Origin: Sphingobium cupriresistens
Lineage (GTDB): Bacteria; Pseudomonadota; Alphaproteobacteria; Sphingomonadales; Sphingomonadaceae
DNA: 55,998 nucleotides
Direction of reading: 5' to 3'
NCBI RefSeq assembly: GCF_004152865.1
Contig: NZ_SEOO01000027.1
Location: 1-55,998, forward strand
Of this stretch, positions 9,594 through 19,845 are shown one piece after another (the first letter of the stretch is position 1; every line of letters begins with the position of its first letter). The translations under genes were made by a program, and so were the position numbers. The notes under the pieces were generated by a model that searched no databases, was not told the DNA's origin, and saw only the letters and a list, made by a program, of their open reading frames with translations.

Positions 9594-10268
9594 ATGTCCG
9601 GCATCGTCGTCCAGAATATCGAACGGGCGGACCTTAGCGTCGTCGACGGCCTCGCCAAATGCGGCGTCGCCACCGTCCATGAAGCGCAGGGCCGCACCGG
9701 CCTGCTCGCCTCGTACATGCGCCCGATCTATACCGGCGCGCGCATCGCCGGCAACGCCGTCACCATCTCCGCCGCGCCCGGCGACAATTGGATGGTCCAT
9801 GTCGCGATCGAGCAGTTGAAGGAAGGCGACGTCCTCCTCCTCGCCCCCACCAGCCCCTGCACCGACGGTTATTTCGGCGACCTGCTCGCCACTTCGGCCC
9901 AGGCGCGCGGCTGCCGCGGGCTCATCATCGACGCGGGCGTGCGCGACGTGCGCGACCTCACTCAGATGAACTTCCCGGTCTGGTCGAAGGCGGTCCATGC
10001 CCAGGGCACGGTCAAGAACACGATCGGATCGGTCAACGTCCCCGTCATCTGCGCCAATGCGCTGGTCAATCCGGGCGACGTGGTGATCGCCGACGATGAC
10101 GGCGTGTGCATCGTACCACGCGCCGACGCCGCTGCGGTCCTCGAAAAGGCGCAGGCCCGCGAAGCCGCCGAAGAAGCCAAGCGCGTCCGCCTCGCCGCCG
10201 GCGAACTCGGCCTCGACATCTATAATATGCGCCCGCGCCTGGAAGAGATGGGCCTGAAATATATCTGA
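9594..10268 (+). CDS. ligK: 4-carboxy-4-hydroxy-2-oxoadipate aldolase LigK
   Basis: LigK cleaves 4-carboxy-4-hydroxy-2-oxoadipate to pyruvate and oxaloacetate, the last step of the pathway. The 224-residue protein is RraA-like class II aldolase: [20 protein letters not shown], then [21 protein letters not shown] followed by VRDV, which holds the substrate- and metal-binding Arg/Asp residues. The ATG at 9594 is supported by AAGGAG nine bases upstream, and the length fits SYK-6 LigK (228). It is the first gene of the rightward arm; a large hairpin follows it. Confidence 0.94.
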   Translation: MSGIVVQNIERADLSVVDGLAKCGVATVHEAQGRTGLLASYMRPIYTGARIAGNAVTISAAPGDNWMVHVAIEQLKEGDVLLLAPTSPCTDGYFGDLLATSAQARGCRGLIIDAGVRDVRDLTQMNFPVWSKAVHAQGTVKNTIGSVNVPVICANALVNPGDVVIADDDGVCIVPRADAAAVLEKAQAREAAEEAKRVRLAAGELGLDIYNMRPRLEEMGLKYI

Positions 10269-10294
10269 CCGCCTGCCCCCTGTCGCGTCCCCCT

Positions 10295-10361
10295 CTCCGT
10301 TCGGTTCGAGCTTGTCGAGAACCATCGCGCAGGGTTCTCGACAAGCTCGAACCGAACGGAG
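10295..10361. repeat. REP pair: perfect 29-bp inverted repeat containing the ligU ribosome binding site
   Basis: Arms at 10295-10323 and 10333-10361 are perfectly complementary over 29 bases around a 9-base loop. Each arm looks like one REP unit (CCGTTCG, a short stem, GAGCTTGTCGA, stem complement). The right arm ends CGAACGGAG, and that GGAG lies six bases before the ligU ATG. In a ligK-ligU transcript the Shine-Dalgarno would be paired within the stem. Confidence 0.9.
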
Positions 10362-10367
10362 CTGTAG

Positions 10368-12376
<2,009 letters not shown>

Positions 12377-12389
12377 GTAATTGATATAT

Positions 12390-12429
12390 AATGACAAGAG
12401 CGGCGCTGGTGGGCGCCGCTCTTGTCATT
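12390..12429 (+). terminator. Rho-independent terminator after ligI
   Basis: A perfect 17-bp stem (12390-12406 with 12413-12429) closes a 6-base loop 13 bases past the ligI stop and is followed by T-rich sequence. It should end the ligKUI transcript and could also work for the leftward transporter remnant. Confidence 0.88.
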
Positions 12430-12450
12430 TCAATTGTCCAACTCGCCGTC

Positions 12451-12640
12451 TCAGTCGTCAATATTGCGGCGGAAGGTTTCCGGCAGGAACAACAGTCCGA
12501 TGACCGCCGTCGCCGCCGCGATGACGACCGGATACCAGAGGCCGTAATAAATATCCCCGGTCGCCGCGACCATGGCGAAGGCGGTGACGGGCAGGAAACC
12601 ACCGAACCAGCCCGCCAGATCGCCGACAGTACTCTCTAGC
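12451..12640 (-). pseudogene. 3' remnant of an MHS-type MFS transporter
   Basis: The minus frame gives GWFGGFLPVTAFAMVAATG, then DIYYGLWYPVVIAAATAVIG and LLFLPETFRRNIDD before a stop. This is the last transmembrane segment and cytoplasmic end of a metabolite:H+ symporter. Similarity ends abruptly near 12640. In lig clusters such symporters commonly import aromatic acids, so a PCA or vanillate transporter was probably present before a rearrangement at the boundary with the replication region. Confidence 0.8.
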
Positions 12641-12680
12641 GTGTGGACGCCAATCGGTCGAAAAGATGAAGGATTGGCGT
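12641..12680. repeat. Possible solo end of an IS21-like element
   Basis: At the break of the MFS gene the sequence GTGTGGACGCC begins, followed by GGTCGAAAAGATGA. A 9-bp inverted repeat, ACGCCAATC at 12647-12655 and GATTGGCGT at 12672-12680, frames it. IS21-type ends often start TGT and carry GGTCGAAAA repeats, so this may be what remains of the element that cut the transporter. I see no matching second end in the window. Confidence 0.35.
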
Positions 12681-12699
12681 TCGGGCGGAGAGCGTATAG

Positions 12700-12790
12700 G
12701 ATCAAACTAGCTTAAATGGCCATATCGTTTAATATATCATATTATATCATTGATATTAGCTTATATATTCTAGGATATGATATCCATGGG
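12700..12790. other. AT-rich segment upstream of the DUF1612-like gene
   Basis: Against a GC-rich background this stretch is almost entirely A/T and contains repeated TATATCAT / GATATCAT-type words (TTTAATATATCATATTATATC, then ATTGATATTAGCTTATAT). It could hold the promoter of the following gene, a DNA-unwinding site or a silencer-binding region. Confidence 0.45.
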
Positions 12791-12827
12791 AAGGTTGTCG
12801 TGTAGGGATGATTGCGACCAAGGGACC

Positions 12828-13820
12828 ATGGACGATGTCACCCTACTCTCTCTCTACGCCGAAGCGCAGGCGGCGCTCGCACGGATCGAGGAGCGGCGAC
12901 GGCTTAGCCCGGTGCGTCGCCCTTGGAAGATACGATGCTTCATCACCGAACGCCAGGCCTTGGCATGGCTCGATACGACATCGGTTGAGGCGAGCGCGTT
13001 CACGGTCAATGGCCGCGGCAGCGTTGGTGGAGCCGCCTACGACCTCACCCATTGGCGGCAAGCCGTCGGAGCGCCGGTAACGCTTGGTACGCTGCGTGCG
13101 GACAGCATCGGCCTTCTCGATTGGCTGGGCGTGCATGACGCCCCCGCCCCTGCTGGCCCGTGGGCACCCCCCGGCCTCCCGCTCGCAGACGTCCGACAGC
13201 GGGTCGCGCAATGGCAGGCGGAAGCGGCCACCCTGCCCCCCTCCCCTCCCCTGCTCCATGGCGCGCGCCTTGCCCTGGCATGGCGGCGTCGCGCACCGAT
13301 CGGACGGGGCGATGCGGTGGCCAGCTTCCTGATCGGCGATCGCCACGGTCCGGGTCGATGGGATGCATCATTCGGTGGTCTCGTCGCCCTGGGCTTTCGG
13401 GCCAGCGGCGCCGCGTGGAAGATCGCCGACCCGGCCCAGTTCGATCGTCTATGGCTTCGAGCCATCGCCTTGGGCGCCTGCGATCATCTGGATCAGGAAG
13501 TTCGTCTGCGCGCCTATGCGGAGCGCGCCGCAGCCCATATCGCATCGCGTCGTCGGCCCGGCCGTCTGAAGGATGTATTGATGATGGCAATGTCGCGACC
13601 GTTTATCACCAGTCGGCTCGTCGCCGATCAATTGAACCTGACTTCTGCCGGGGCGATCAAATTGCTGGGCATCGCAACCGACGCCGGACTCCTGCTAGAA
13701 CGATCGGGGCAAAGCAGTTATCGCAGCTATATCATTCCGGTGAGCCACGCGCCGCACGCCTCTACCGCGCCAGATCCGCTTATTGATCCTCAAATCACCG
13801 ATTTTTGGTCCGAAGCCTAG
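12828..13820 (+). CDS. DUF1612 / HTH_13 family protein (RHE_PE00001-like)
   Basis: This 330-residue protein is of the plasmid-associated RHE_PE00001 type. The N-terminal DUF1612-like part (LYAEAQAALARIEERRR, ACFIT-like RCFITERQALAWLD) is followed by a basic linker (RRRPGRLKD). A C-terminal winged helix ends it (MSRPFITSRLVADQLNLTSAGAIKLL, then GIATDAGLLLERSGQSSYRSY). Starts at 12777 and 12786 are also possible; 12828 matches the usual family start. The family is common on rhizobial and sphingomonad plasmids and probably binds DNA, but its role is unknown. It points away from the rep operon. Confidence 0.7.
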   Translation: MDDVTLLSLYAEAQAALARIEERRRLSPVRRPWKIRCFITERQALAWLDTTSVEASAFTVNGRGSVGGAAYDLTHWRQAVGAPVTLGTLRADSIGLLDWLGVHDAPAPAGPWAPPGLPLADVRQRVAQWQAEAATLPPSPPLLHGARLALAWRRRAPIGRGDAVASFLIGDRHGPGRWDASFGGLVALGFRASGAAWKIADPAQFDRLWLRAIALGACDHLDQEVRLRAYAERAAAHIASRRRPGRLKDVLMMAMSRPFITSRLVADQLNLTSAGAIKLLGIATDAGLLLERSGQSSYRSYIIPVSHAPHASTAPDPLIDPQITDFWSEA

Positions 13821-14459
13821 AAAATAGTCCTCGCTAGAAGGCCGCTGAGGGCGATCGGCAACTCTCGACATGGGATTATATGCGGAGAGGAAGATGCCGC
13901 TGAGGGCGGCTCCTGCGGCCTCTATTCGCATTTTCAGCTTTTGTTCTCTGCGCCGGTCGAATTTTTTTTTGTTCGAGCGCTCCGACCTCTCCCGGCGACC
14001 TGCGTCAAAGCAAGGACGACGTCGATTGCATGTGGCCCATACAGGCTGGCTAGCATCCATCTGGGCAACTCCGTGCCGATGCAGATCGCCAATCTATGTC
14101 GTCCACCAGATCCAAAAACACGTCTAAGCTCGCCCTCAACATCCTCTAACGTGAGATGCCCGTCTGCCTTTCGGGCTCGGCACTGAAACGGCGATACAAG
14201 GCAGAAGGGTCGATAGGGGTAGGGCGCGCGCGATGGCTTTTCACGCGATCATCGTGTTTTCAGAATCACGGCCACAGGGGCAATCGCAACATCATTTTAT
14301 CGCCATCACGATCTGTCGCGCATCAGCAAAACGGTCAGACGCACGCTTTTCCCGCTATTATTAATGTCCGTTCGCACGGTCCGACAAGCGAATCAAAGCC
14401 AAGTCGCGCGATACTTCATCCGAAACACGCGATTCTGAAAACACGTCGATCGATAGCTG
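13821..14459. other. Gene-free region downstream of repA with iteron-like repeats (candidate oriV)
   Basis: I see no convincing gene in these 639 bases. They contain four related words: GATCCAAAAACACGTC at 14109-14124, CGTGTTTTCAGAATC at 14253-14267 (reverse orientation), CATCCGAAACACG at 14418-14430 and GATTCTGAAAACACG at 14431-14445. The second and fourth form a perfect 15-bp inverted repeat (19 of 21 when extended). The word ATTTTCAGCTTTT at 13930-13942 recurs upstream of repA at 15782-15794. The layout fits initiator-binding iterons or a partition site. Confidence 0.55.
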
Positions 14460-15707
14460 TCAGGGACGCAGCCGATATTTGTTGCGGCGGTGGTGTTCCT
14501 TCACGAAGCCATAAAAGCGCTTCGAATAGTTACGCGGCAGCTCATGCGGGTTTGCGCCGAGGAAAGCGTCGAATCGGCGCATCAACTCATCATAATCCCA
14601 GCCCGGAAAATCGCTGCGAATTGCGGCATGAATGTCGGCATCCAACATCTCGCGGGCGCGGCCACTGACCACCGGCGCATGACGCGCCTTGCTCTTGTCC
14701 GCACCCGGACTGCGCAATCCGCCCGCTGCCTGCGCGATCAGCTTCATCGCCTGGCGCGGATCGATCATTGCGTCGATGTCATCGGGAGCCGCCTGAGCGG
14801 TGGGGGAGGGAAGGGGGGCGGCGCGCCCGGCACGGACCCGTTCGGCCATATGGCGGCGCATCACCATGCGCATCTTGGGCTTTGGACTATCGGGATTGAC
14901 GACTTCCAGACTGATGTCCGGCAACTCGTTGGTGCGGGCCAGGTCGAGCAGTTTGCGCTTGAACACTGGATAGTTGCTTTCGCTGCCGCTTTTCTGATGC
15001 AGCGTTTCGAATCCGATGACGAAGCCGTCCGCGCCATTGCCGCCAGCATGTTTGCGCGACGCGCGGTAAAGCCATTTGCCCAGCCCGCTGGTGATCTCGA
15101 AATAGAGCGGCGATATGGCGAGCACATTGCGCTTGTCCATCACGCCGTCGAAGAACCATTTGGACAGGGTGATTTCCATGCCCAGAGATCGCTGCGTCCT
15201 CTCGTCCACCAAATGCGTATAGCTGTCGATCCAGGAGAAGGTTGTCTCCCGGCTCTTGGCGCTGGCGCGAATGTTGGTCTTGATCGTTGTAGCCTGTAAC
15301 CGGTCGAGCGCGCTTACCAACCGTTCATAGGCCCGGCCGCTGGTGCCCCAGCAGATCCGCTTGAGCAGGTCGCCGGGCTGGAGCCGAATGACCGGAGTCA
15401 GGTCGTTCAGCCCGCGCTCGCGCAGTTCGTTCAAGTGCGACGCCAGATAGATCATGATGTCCGCATCCCAGATGGTCGCCATGCCATATGTCGGATTGGC
15501 GGAGACATGGACCGTCACCGACCTGTCGGGACTGATATATTCAATGGGCTTCACCCGCTTGCGTTTTGAAAGGCTGAAAAAAGGGCGCTGCATCGTCTCT
15601 TGGTAGTCGCGCAGCGAAATGTCGCTGAAATCGGGCAGGGTGAAGAACATTTCGAACTGGACCTTGCGCTCCTTCAGCGCCGTCTTAAGTTCGCCTTCAT
15701 TCCCCAC
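14460..15707 (-). CDS. repA: Plasmid replication initiator protein RepA (RPA family)
   Basis: This is a replication initiator of the RepA/RPA (PF10134-like) type, which binds repeats at the origin and starts plasmid replication. Diagnostic segments are MQRPFFSLSKRKRVKPIEY, VTVHVSANPTYGMATIWDADI, RLQPGDLLKRICWGTSGRAY, YERLVSALDRLQATTIKTNIR and SSLG-type RSLGMEITLSKWFFDGV. The start is uncertain: GTG 15707 is chosen; TTG 15737 and ATG 15653 are alternatives. It is last in a leftward parA-parB-repA operon, 107 bp after parB. Confidence 0.88.
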   Translation of the reverse strand: MGNEGELKTALKERKVQFEMFFTLPDFSDISLRDYQETMQRPFFSLSKRKRVKPIEYISPDRSVTVHVSANPTYGMATIWDADIMIYLASHLNELRERGLNDLTPVIRLQPGDLLKRICWGTSGRAYERLVSALDRLQATTIKTNIRASAKSRETTFSWIDSYTHLVDERTQRSLGMEITLSKWFFDGVMDKRNVLAISPLYFEITSGLGKWLYRASRKHAGGNGADGFVIGFETLHQKSGSESNYPVFKRKLLDLARTNELPDISLEVVNPDSPKPKMRMVMRRHMAERVRAGRAAPLPSPTAQAAPDDIDAMIDPRQAMKLIAQAAGGLRSPGADKSKARHAPVVSGRAREMLDADIHAAIRSDFPGWDYDELMRRFDAFLGANPHELPRNYSKRFYGFVKEHHRRNKYRLRP

Positions 15708-15814
15708 TGCATCATCCCGTTCCCGCTGTCCCCCCAAGGGGAAATTTGCATAACAAACTGAAATATAAGGGTTATTCCGCTATTTTCAGCTTTTCATCCC
15801 CGCATGATCGCCTG

Positions 15815-16834
15815 TCAACGTCGTCTCGCGCTCCGAATTCGCGCTGCATCGATCACCGGCCGCAATGCCTCCAATATCGCATCGGTCGACAGGTCGGACG
15901 GTGTAAGCGACAGCATCAATATCTTCTGCTGGTCTTTCACCACCTCGCCGATCGCTTTGCCATCGCCAACCGCGATCGCCGCCTTCTGCACGCGCCCCTT
16001 GACGGTGACGGCCTTGAGCAATCGGCCCATCACCTCGGCGCCCGCGATGGGCTGCTCGTCGCCCGACCGACGGAAACTCTGCTCCGACGAAATCTGTTCG
16101 GCCGCGGCCTCCAGCTTCGTCCGGCTGGCCGGATCACGCAGTAAGGGCAGAAGCCGCTCGCCATATTTGGCTTGCAAATCCATCGGTGAATGGAAGGCGC
16201 TGACTAGGAAGGGGGGGATCTCGGTCAGGGCGATATAGCGCGACAATTGCGATTTGGAGATTTTCAACCGCTCGGCCATCCGCAACTGAACGCCGCCATA
16301 GAAGCGATCGACCGCCGCCTTATAATTGACGCCCCGCTCTAGGTCGGAAATATCCTCCCGCTCGCGATTCTCGATGTCGGCCAGCCGGAACGCCGCCTCA
16401 TCGTCTAGATCTTCGATGATTGCGATCAGGTCAATGTCGGGATAATGATTGCTGTTGAGCCAGCTGATCGCCCAGTGCCGCCGCGTCCCTGTCACCAGTT
16501 CATAGGGCAGGGGGCCATTGGGCGTACGCCGCACCACCGCGGGAATACGATTGCCGCCTTCCGCCAACACCGAATCGATCAGGCTGCGCAGCCGATGTTC
16601 GTCCAGCAACGTATAGTCGCGCGCATTGCCTGGCCAGATCGAACATTCCGCAGGCTTTAACCGGATGGTCGGTCGCTTCACGATTCGCGCGGCTTCGCCA
16701 AAAGCTTCCAGGCGCTTATTGGTGAAATTGACGCGCCCGGCTGTGGCCGTCGCTTCCGCTTCTGTGGGCGCGATAGGCGCCGGTTCATTAGCGACGGCGG
16801 CCAGCGCCTCGCTGATCAGTGACCGCCGGCTCAT
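15815..16834 (-). CDS. parB: Chromosome/plasmid partitioning protein ParB
   Basis: This 339-residue ParB/Spo0J-like protein binds the centromere (parS) and acts with ParA. The ParB nuclease-like N-domain contains ELVTGTRRHWAISWLN (the GxRR CTP-binding motif). The central helix-turn-helix is GGVQLRMAERLKISKSQLSRYIAL. The ATG at 16834 overlaps the parA stop (ATGA), showing translational coupling. Confidence 0.9.
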   Translation of the reverse strand: MSRRSLISEALAAVANEPAPIAPTEAEATATAGRVNFTNKRLEAFGEAARIVKRPTIRLKPAECSIWPGNARDYTLLDEHRLRSLIDSVLAEGGNRIPAVVRRTPNGPLPYELVTGTRRHWAISWLNSNHYPDIDLIAIIEDLDDEAAFRLADIENREREDISDLERGVNYKAAVDRFYGGVQLRMAERLKISKSQLSRYIALTEIPPFLVSAFHSPMDLQAKYGERLLPLLRDPASRTKLEAAAEQISSEQSFRRSGDEQPIAGAEVMGRLLKAVTVKGRVQKAAIAVGDGKAIGEVVKDQQKILMLSLTPSDLSTDAILEALRPVIDAARIRSARRR

Positions 16835-18024
16835 GCCGCCACGCTCACGCCAGCATCGACGCCGGTCAGGCTGGTCGATGGCCATTGTTGGCGGATCTGC
16901 TGCTCGACTTCCCCGAACACCGCGTCCAGATTGTCGCGGCATCGCGTATAGGTTTGGTGCGATGCCGACGGCTTGGATTCATAGATGGATCGAAACGCCT
17001 GCGTTGCGTTCTTGATTTCTTCGGACGCCAATATGGGTTGCCCCAGCAACAGCCCGGCATAGGTCGCCTGCATGATCCGCCACATGTCATTCTCGCCCGG
17101 CTTGTTGGGCGAGAAGGTCGAACATACGACGCGGATGAAGCCATAATTGACCGGCGTGCCATTTTGTTCGAGAATCTCGATATTGTCCGCGATCGTGTCC
17201 ATGAAATGGATGGTCGACAGATAATCCAGTTGGCGCGCCGGCACCGGGATCAGCAATCCCGTCGCCGCGGCCATCACGTTGAGCCCCAGGAAACCCATGG
17301 CTGGCGGCGGGTCGAGCAGGATGACGTCGAAATCCTTGGTCACGCTGGCGATGCCGATACGCAGCGCTTGCAAACTTTCGCGCACTGCCTGCCCGCCTTC
17401 GCGCAGGGTAGAGGTCAAATCCCATTCCGCGTCTTGCAGACCCAGGCTCGACGGCACGATCTTGATCGTCGGCCAGGGCGTGTCACGAATGGTTTCGGCA
17501 AAATTGCTGAAGGTGCTGCGCGGGGACAGGAACGCGCCAAGCGTCTGGTCGTCGTCGATCAGCGTTTCGGGCTGGATGTCGAACATAGTGGTGGTCGACG
17601 CCTGCGGATCGCAATCGATCACCAGCACGCGATAGCCATGCAGCGCCAGATAATCGGCCAGATGCTTGGTGATCGTGCTTTTTCCGACGCCGCCCTTGAA
17701 ATTCTGCACCGCCAGCACGACCGCATCCTCGTCCGGTTGCTTGCCGACATGGATGCCCAACGCTTCGCGAATCTGGGTCAGATCTTCCAGCGTATAATAG
17801 CGACGGCCATTGGGCAGTTGCTTGGGCTGGGGCAGGCGCCCCTTGGCTTCCGCCTTGGCCAAAGCCTCCGGCGTGCGTCCGATCAATTCGGCCGCGACGG
17901 TCGGGCCGAATGTGATGTCGAGCGTCTTGTGCGCGTCGGGACGGAACACGATCGTCTTGATATGATCGCGCATTTGCTGACATGCTGTCGTGACGTTGCG
18001 CAGCGTGTTGACGGTAAACGACAT
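16831..18024 (-). CDS. parA: Partition ATPase ParA with N-terminal HTH
   Basis: This 397-residue type Ia ParA has an N-terminal MerR-like HTH (VAAELIGRTPEALAKAEAKG, GRRYYTLEDLTQIREALG) for operator binding. The deviant Walker A is KGGVGKST (residues 110-117), followed by VIDCDPQAS and the Walker B-like VILLDPPPAMGF. The start at 18024 follows GAGGGG; an ATG at 18036 is the alternative. Proteins of this type segregate low-copy plasmids and usually repress their own operon. Confidence 0.92.
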   Translation of the reverse strand: MSFTVNTLRNVTTACQQMRDHIKTIVFRPDAHKTLDITFGPTVAAELIGRTPEALAKAEAKGRLPQPKQLPNGRRYYTLEDLTQIREALGIHVGKQPDEDAVVLAVQNFKGGVGKSTITKHLADYLALHGYRVLVIDCDPQASTTTMFDIQPETLIDDDQTLGAFLSPRSTFSNFAETIRDTPWPTIKIVPSSLGLQDAEWDLTSTLREGGQAVRESLQALRIGIASVTKDFDVILLDPPPAMGFLGLNVMAAATGLLIPVPARQLDYLSTIHFMDTIADNIEILEQNGTPVNYGFIRVVCSTFSPNKPGENDMWRIMQATYAGLLLGQPILASEEIKNATQAFRSIYESKPSASHQTYTRCRDNLDAVFGEVEQQIRQQWPSTSLTGVDAGVSVAA

Positions 18025-18437
18025 AGCGCCCCTCATAACCGAATCATGACGATAAACTGGTTGGTGTTTTATGCGCTCAATATCGAACGAAAGTCAAACC
18101 GATCGGTAAGTGCCGCTACGAAGGCGTCCCTCATCTGCTGCGGTGCGTCAAAAGACAACCGGAAGGTGAAGCACAGCGGGAAGGGATTGGACCTGGTTGA
18201 TAGCCCTTCAACCTTTAACCGCGGCATAGCCTGTGGGGCCAAGCGGCTTTAGGGATTTTATTGAGGGATTAGAGGGGTTAACCGATCAAAATCCGGTTTA
18301 AAACCCGCAAAATAACGCGAGTCGCCAATGAAGCCCAAAATCTGATCCCACGTTGATGACCGTGCGATAACACGCCACGATGATTCCGAAAGCACGATCG
18401 ATCAGTTGTGATAGCACGTCGCATCATGGCGCCGATC
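18025..18437. other. Gene-free upstream region of the par-rep operon with repeats
   Basis: No gene is visible. The region should hold the parA promoter and possibly the parS or ori site. Seen here: GGTTGA-N7-TCAACC at 18195-18213; an imperfect dyad around 18275-18306 (GGGTTAACCG and CGGTTTAAAACCC); and GATTCCGAAAGCACG at 18382-18396, which matches the GATTCTGAAAACACG word downstream of repA at 13 of 15 bases. GATAACACG (18366-18374) and GATAGCACG (18410-18418) flank it. It ends at the carboxylesterase stop codon. Confidence 0.55.
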
Positions 18438-19829
18438 TCAACGATCGGGGACCGCCTTGGCGCTGTCCTCCACACCGATATCCATAATCTCTGGCGATGC
18501 GGGATCATAGCGTCGCCAGCCTGGCAGCTCGCCGCCATTAGGATCGCCCTTCTGGACGAAATTGACCAGATAGCGGCTGCTGATCCGGGCGATCGCGCGA
18601 TCCGTGGCCGTCGTCGCGGCGCCATATTTCACTGCGACCGTATCGAAGAAATAGGGGATTTCGCTGGCATGACCCGCGCCCTTCGTCTCCCCGTTCCGCA
18701 GCGCCTGTGCGACATAGGAAAAGCGATAATGATAGGTCGGCACGCGCGCCCGCGCGAATAGCTGCGCCATCGTGCGGGCGCCTGTCACCATCGGCCCGGC
18801 CGGCCCGCCAATATCGTCGCTCGTCGCGCCGATCATCACCGGCGCCTTGGCGAAACGTCCCGCCCGATAGGCGTCCAGACTGTCCACCGCGACGCGGCCG
18901 TCGGCGATCGGGCTGCTATGGGTGCGCGGGCCGCTCGCAAAGAGCGCCGCAAGGTTCAGCCCATCGACCACGGCGTCAGCGGGCAACGCCCGCAATTGCG
19001 CCAGCGCCTGGGGATCGTCTGGCGCTATCCCCTTCTTTCGCCCGAACGCCGCGCCGATCGCCTCGGCGGCCGCCAGCGTAGCGTCGCCCATCGGCATCGG
19101 TCCGCCGGACTGGATCACCGCCTTGTGGAACAGCCCCTGAGCCATTGGCGAGGTCAGCAACGCATGGATCGACATGCCGCCCGCGCTTTCGCCGATGATG
19201 GTGACGTTGGTCGGGTCGCCGCCGAATGCCGCGATATTGTCCTGCACCCAGCGCAGCGCCGCAATCTGGTCCATATAGCCATAATTGGCAAGCCGCCCCT
19301 CGTCCGCATCCGCTTTGGTCAGTGCGGGATGCGCAAAAGTGCCAAAGCGCCCCAGCCGATAATTGAAGCTGACCACCATGATGCCCTGCCGCGCCAGCGC
19401 CACCCCCGCATATGTCGACGGCGACGAACCGCCATTGACGAAGCCGCCGCCATAGATCCACACCATCACAGGCAGCTTGGCTGTCCGCCGCTGCGGTTTC
19501 CATACATTCATATAAAGACAATCCTCCGCCGGCGGCGTGCCGAGCGGCGCGGCATCGCTGGGGAAGGGGAGTTGCATACAGTCATGGCCGTACAGGCTGG
19601 CGTCGCGCACGCCTTGCCAGGGCGTCACTGGCTGCGGCGCGCGCCACCGCAGATCGCCCACCGGCGGCGCGGCGAAGGGAATGCCCTTGAAGGCGACGAC
19701 GTCCTCTTCATTGACCCCGCGCAGCGCGCCGTCCGCGATGGTGATGACCGGCGCCGTGTCCGACCGCGCGCTGGCGACGGGCGCGGTCAGGGCAGCGGCC
19801 AACAGCAAGGCGCGCAAAGGCAAAGCCAT
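18438..19829 (-). CDS. Type B carboxylesterase, secreted
   Basis: This 463-residue alpha/beta hydrolase has a signal peptide (MALPLRALLLAAALTAPVASA). Family motifs are AFKGIPFAAPPVGDLRW, EDCLYMNVWKP, the oxyanion-hole VWIYGGGF, and the nucleophile elbow GESAGGMS. A His in GAGHASEIPYFF probably completes the triad. Such enzymes hydrolyse carboxylic esters, often of aromatic acids. It is the last gene of a leftward group with the Gfo/Idh oxidoreductase (16 bp gap) and TesA-like esterase. Confidence 0.9.
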   Translation of the reverse strand: MALPLRALLLAAALTAPVASARSDTAPVITIADGALRGVNEEDVVAFKGIPFAAPPVGDLRWRAPQPVTPWQGVRDASLYGHDCMQLPFPSDAAPLGTPPAEDCLYMNVWKPQRRTAKLPVMVWIYGGGFVNGGSSPSTYAGVALARQGIMVVSFNYRLGRFGTFAHPALTKADADEGRLANYGYMDQIAALRWVQDNIAAFGGDPTNVTIIGESAGGMSIHALLTSPMAQGLFHKAVIQSGGPMPMGDATLAAAEAIGAAFGRKKGIAPDDPQALAQLRALPADAVVDGLNLAALFASGPRTHSSPIADGRVAVDSLDAYRAGRFAKAPVMIGATSDDIGGPAGPMVTGARTMAQLFARARVPTYHYRFSYVAQALRNGETKGAGHASEIPYFFDTVAVKYGAATTATDRAIARISSRYLVNFVQKGDPNGGELPGWRRYDPASPEIMDIGVEDSAKAVPDR

Positions 19830-19845
19830 TTCTTTCTCCCATCGT

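Noticed and set aside
10295..10361. A rho-independent terminator after ligK
   Set aside because: The stem is strong but no T tract follows it, and ligU starts six bases later with its ribosome site within the stem; it is better read as a REP pair.
14109..14451. A CRISPR array suggested by the repeated GAAAACACG words
   Set aside because: Only four short, irregularly spaced and partly inverted copies are present, with no constant repeat-spacer unit and no cas genes.
16819..18252. A 477-codon plus-strand frame opposite parA
   Set aside because: ParA on the minus strand has clear Walker motifs and coupling to parB; the opposite frame shows shadow composition only.
18025..18437. A canonical parS or DnaA boxes upstream of parA
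   Set aside because: I found neither a TGTTTCACGTGAAACA-like site nor a TTATCCACA box; only the locally repeated words described.
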